Positions 62,305 through 64,000 of a stretch of 64,000 bases of DNA are shown here, piece by piece; within the stretch, counting starts at the first letter, position 1, and each line of letters opens with the position of its first letter. The position numbers were made by a program, and so were the translations under genes. The stretch is from Anaerolineales bacterium. Its GTDB lineage: Bacteria > Chloroflexota > Anaerolineae > Anaerolineales > JABWBV01. Under the pieces are notes generated by a model. That model was given only the letters and a program-made list of their open reading frames with translations, made no database searches and had not been told where the DNA came from. The stretch lies in the NCBI GenBank assembly GCA_020634875.1, contig JACKAX010000014.1, positions 1 to 64,000 of the forward strand. The letters are read 5' to 3'.

Positions 62305-62402
62305 CAACCCCTAAAGGTTTTTTGTCTAATTAAGCCACAATTCTGCTTGGATTTGTGGCTTTTCAAACGTATTACCCTGTCGGGGAAAACCTTTAGGGGT
62401 TG
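62305..62402. repeat. Nested inverted repeats
   Basis: An outer 17-base perfect pair (CAACCCCTAAAGGTTTT at 62305-62321 and complement at 62386-62402) encloses an inner 9-base pair (AAGCCACAA and TTGTGGCTT). It lies between the lipoprotein gene and the next gene upstream and may be a terminator or a small mobile element. Confidence 0.75.
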
Positions 62403-62440
62403 AGGCTATGTTGATTGATTGCGGAGTTTCTGCGTGCCCC

Positions 62441-63049
62441 TTACCCTTTTGTGCGGCGCAACAAAGAAAACACACCCACCACAAGCCCTAGCAAGCCCGC
62501 CACCAATCCGGCAATCGCCAGCAGGTTGGCGGTCTTTAACTGCGCCTGGGTTTGTTGTAATTCACTCTGCATTTGCACCACATCCGGCTGTTCCTGGGGA
62601 AACTGGATCACTTTGGCGGGTTGCACCTCGTCCAATTCCACGGAAACAGCCACGGGGTTCTCTCCAATCGTACCTTGTAATTGCAGTTCGTAAGTTCCGC
62701 GCACCGTCGGATACAGATCGATCAAGAAAACGCCATCTTCCCCCGCTGGTTCGGGAATGCCAAGAAAAGACCGGCCTCCATACAAGATCGTGCCTTCAAG
62801 ATCGACTTTGACATCGTTCGCGAGCGGAGTCTCCCCATCCAGAATTTGAAGCAAGACCGCATTCCGATCCCCCACCACGACAGGTTCTTTCTGCCAACCC
62901 ACGATGAACGTAAACGGATCAGCCTCTACACGCGTATGGGCGCTGGCCCGGGTCGCCAAACTGGCTCCCGTCCCAGCTAAGAACAACGCACTCAACAAAA
63001 ATAAAATAAATCGGGAAGAATACTTCTGGGTTTGCATAGGACGCAACAT
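62441..63049 (-). CDS. Exported protein with C-terminal membrane anchor
   Basis: The 202-residue product has a signal peptide (to about 37), a beta-rich domain (HTRVEADPFTFIVGWQKEPV, DVKVDLEGTILYGGRSF, FLIDLYPTVRGTYELQLQG), a Gln-rich coiled part and a C-terminal helix (LLAIAGLVAGLLGLVVGVFSLL) with basic end. The beta domain recalls YtkA/FixH-type copper-handling domains but is not a clear match. GGAG precedes the ATG at 63049. It is part of the copper cluster by position. Confidence 0.75.
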   Translation of the reverse strand: MLRPMQTQKYSSRFILFLLSALFLAGTGASLATRASAHTRVEADPFTFIVGWQKEPVVVGDRNAVLLQILDGETPLANDVKVDLEGTILYGGRSFLGIPEPAGEDGVFLIDLYPTVRGTYELQLQGTIGENPVAVSVELDEVQPAKVIQFPQEQPDVVQMQSELQQTQAQLKTANLLAIAGLVAGLLGLVVGVFSLLRRTKG

Positions 63050-63085
63050 AGAAAACTCCAGGGTGATAAAAAAATTCGATAACCG

Positions 63086-63142
63086 ATTCCGTAATCCTTA
63101 TTTCGCATCATGAGTATCTATACGGAATACGGATTACGGAAT
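63086..63142. repeat. Short inverted repeat with ACGGAATAC words
   Basis: ATTCCGTAATCC and its complement flank a 33-base loop. The surrounding words (ATACGGAATACGG) match the hairpin at 61731-61778. Confidence 0.6.
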
Positions 63143-63190
63143 ACACAATCATTCCAGACCCCGCAAGCCTGGAAATTCTGAATTTCAAGT

Positions 63191-63586
63191 TCAAAGCTTT
63201 GGAGGCGGTGGCAAAATCAGTGGCTCCCACTCTGCCGTATGAACATGCAAACCGGGCAAAGACCACCAAATATCCCCCGCACGTGCCATCGCGATAAGGA
63301 ATGAAGTTGGCGTCACTTTCAACGGTTTGACTTCCGTTTGAAGCGTCTGCGCCAACTGCAACAAATAATCATGCGAATGGGAATGGTGGGCGTGTTCTGG
63401 GGATACATGCGGATGCACTGTCGCCACGTTAGGATTCAACCAACAGGCGCACAACCCAGGTGGGGCCACCGCAACCGAACCGACCAAATAACACAGCACC
63501 AGACGCCAAAAGCCCCCCTGGTAACGCTTAAAAAGCCCAAACGCGCCGCGCATCAACGCCCTACCCAACCCCTTACGGGCATCCAA
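63191..63586 (-). CDS. Small His-rich protein of the copper cluster
   Basis: The 131-residue product has a hydrophobic stretch (FWRLVLCYLVGSVAVAPPG), Cys residues in LCACWL and a His-rich run (HPHVSPEHAHHSHSHD), then a short soluble end. No family was recognised. The His cluster suggests metal binding at the membrane. Its start overlaps the downstream-numbered, upstream-transcribed neighbour by 14 bases. Confidence 0.55.
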   Translation of the reverse strand: MDARKGLGRALMRGAFGLFKRYQGGFWRLVLCYLVGSVAVAPPGLCACWLNPNVATVHPHVSPEHAHHSHSHDYLLQLAQTLQTEVKPLKVTPTSFLIAMARAGDIWWSLPGLHVHTAEWEPLILPPPPKL

Positions 63587-64000
63587 CTTTCAAAGTCCTG
63601 TGACTGCGCGCGACAAACGCTTCCGTCGCCGTCGTCCCACATGCCGCAACTGTCACGACATAATCCCCCCGCGTAATTGTCAAAAAGCGTGCCTCCCCTG
63701 CGGCGAGCACCAACACATAACTCCCAGGTCCGGCCAATGCCACCGAAACCGCTTCATCCGTTTGATTTTCGAGCTTTACTTCTACCAATTTCTCCGTCGC
63801 GCACGATTTAAACCGCAACGTAGAAATTTTTGTCAAATTCATCGTCCCTTGCGCCCCCACTGCACACAACATCATCTCAAAAGAATACGTTCCCCGGCTC
63901 ACCACAAACTCCCGCGTCTCCCCACTTGCCACATTCAACACATACATCTGCGGGCCGGTTAACGTCATCGAAAACGGCAACTCACTCCCGTTCATTACCT
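63573..64000 (-). CDS. Tandem-repeat beta protein, 5' end beyond window
   Basis: The frame continues to the window edge without a stop upstream of the ATG at 63995, so the N-terminus is probably missing. The visible 140 residues are two similar halves: MYVLNVASGETREFVVSRGTY with CAVG, and SYVLVLAAGEARFLTITRGDY with VAACG. Each looks like a small beta-sandwich with two cysteines. No known family. It is adjacent to the copper genes. Confidence 0.6.
   Translation of the reverse strand, partial: VMNGSELPFSMTLTGPQMYVLNVASGETREFVVSRGTYSFEMMLCAVGAQGTMNLTKISTLRFKSCATEKLVEVKLENQTDEAVSVALAGPGSYVLVLAAGEARFLTITRGDYVVTVAACGTTATEAFVARSHRTLKVGCP

Noticed and set aside
1..64000. tRNA, rRNA, tmRNA or RNase P genes
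   Set aside because: No cloverleaf with TTCGANTC arm or conserved RNA core was recognised by eye; a tRNAscan/Infernal run would settle it.
1..64000. Prophage or transposon
   Set aside because: No integrase, transposase, terminal-repeat pair with a gene or phage structural gene was found.

Overview
The window reads as ordinary chromosome from a Chloroflexota bacterium, most likely Anaerolineae-like. This is an inference from gene content, not from a marker gene. The hints are many lipoproteins and secreted proteins with Thr/Pro-rich stalks, a GlmL/MutL-type ATPase in an operon of membrane proteins beside a DUF6754-like protein and a zinc-ribbon protein with repeated W-L motifs, an LPXTG-like tail, promoters placed directly on start codons, and aerobic tyrosine-degradation enzymes. 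No rRNA, tRNA, CRISPR array, phage module or transposase was recognised.

Layout. 1-3.8 kb: two neighbouring secreted glucose/sorbosone-dehydrogenase-type propellers, the first cut by the window edge. 3.8-9.5 kb: housekeeping and signalling genes on the minus strand (surE, a helical-repeat protein, a LOG-family protein, a MazG-like protein, an alpha/beta hydrolase fused to a cyclic-nucleotide domain, and a lipoyl/acyltransferase fusion). 9.7-15.2 kb: a META lipoprotein, a close relative of the ANT(4') aminoglycoside nucleotidyltransferases, a secernin-like Ntn hydrolase and an ABC exporter carrying a cyclic-nucleotide domain. 15.3-21.8 kb: pyruvate phosphate dikinase (ppdK) and its likely regulator, separated by a secreted BNR-repeat protein. 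22-28.6 kb: an Hsp70-like protein, a CYTH protein, a gamma-glutamyl hydrolase, rplS, gatB (with an odd in-frame insert), a DUF3048 lipoprotein and a DUF952 protein.

28.7-37.0 kb is the most intriguing block. Eight minus-strand genes are packed with start-stop overlaps and encode four membrane proteins, a 12-fold W-L-motif zinc-ribbon protein, a GlmL-like ATPase without any mutase, and an LPXTG-like anchored protein. 37-43.3 kb: a PH-like membrane protein, three evenly phased DnaA boxes, a DUF92 protein, a DegT aminotransferase, exported proteins, PlsC and a GAF protein. 43.3-47.5 kb: a deoxynucleoside kinase, a PEP synthase-like ATP-binding protein and dnaN. 47.7-54.3 kb: a frameshifted glycosyltransferase, glutamate dehydrogenase, a formyltransferase, a decayed DUF4058 gene and a sugar epimerase. 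54.4-58 kb: phosphatidylcholine synthase, homogentisate dioxygenase and 4-hydroxyphenylpyruvate dioxygenase. 58-64 kb: a copper/redox cluster centred on a CopC-CopD-cytochrome c fusion.

Cross-cutting signals: probable leaderless genes; two cyclic-nucleotide-binding effector fusions plus a CYTH (adenylate cyclase class IV type) protein; a shared short C-terminal LPLxxR-like tail on secreted proteins; and several families of short hairpin repeats between genes.
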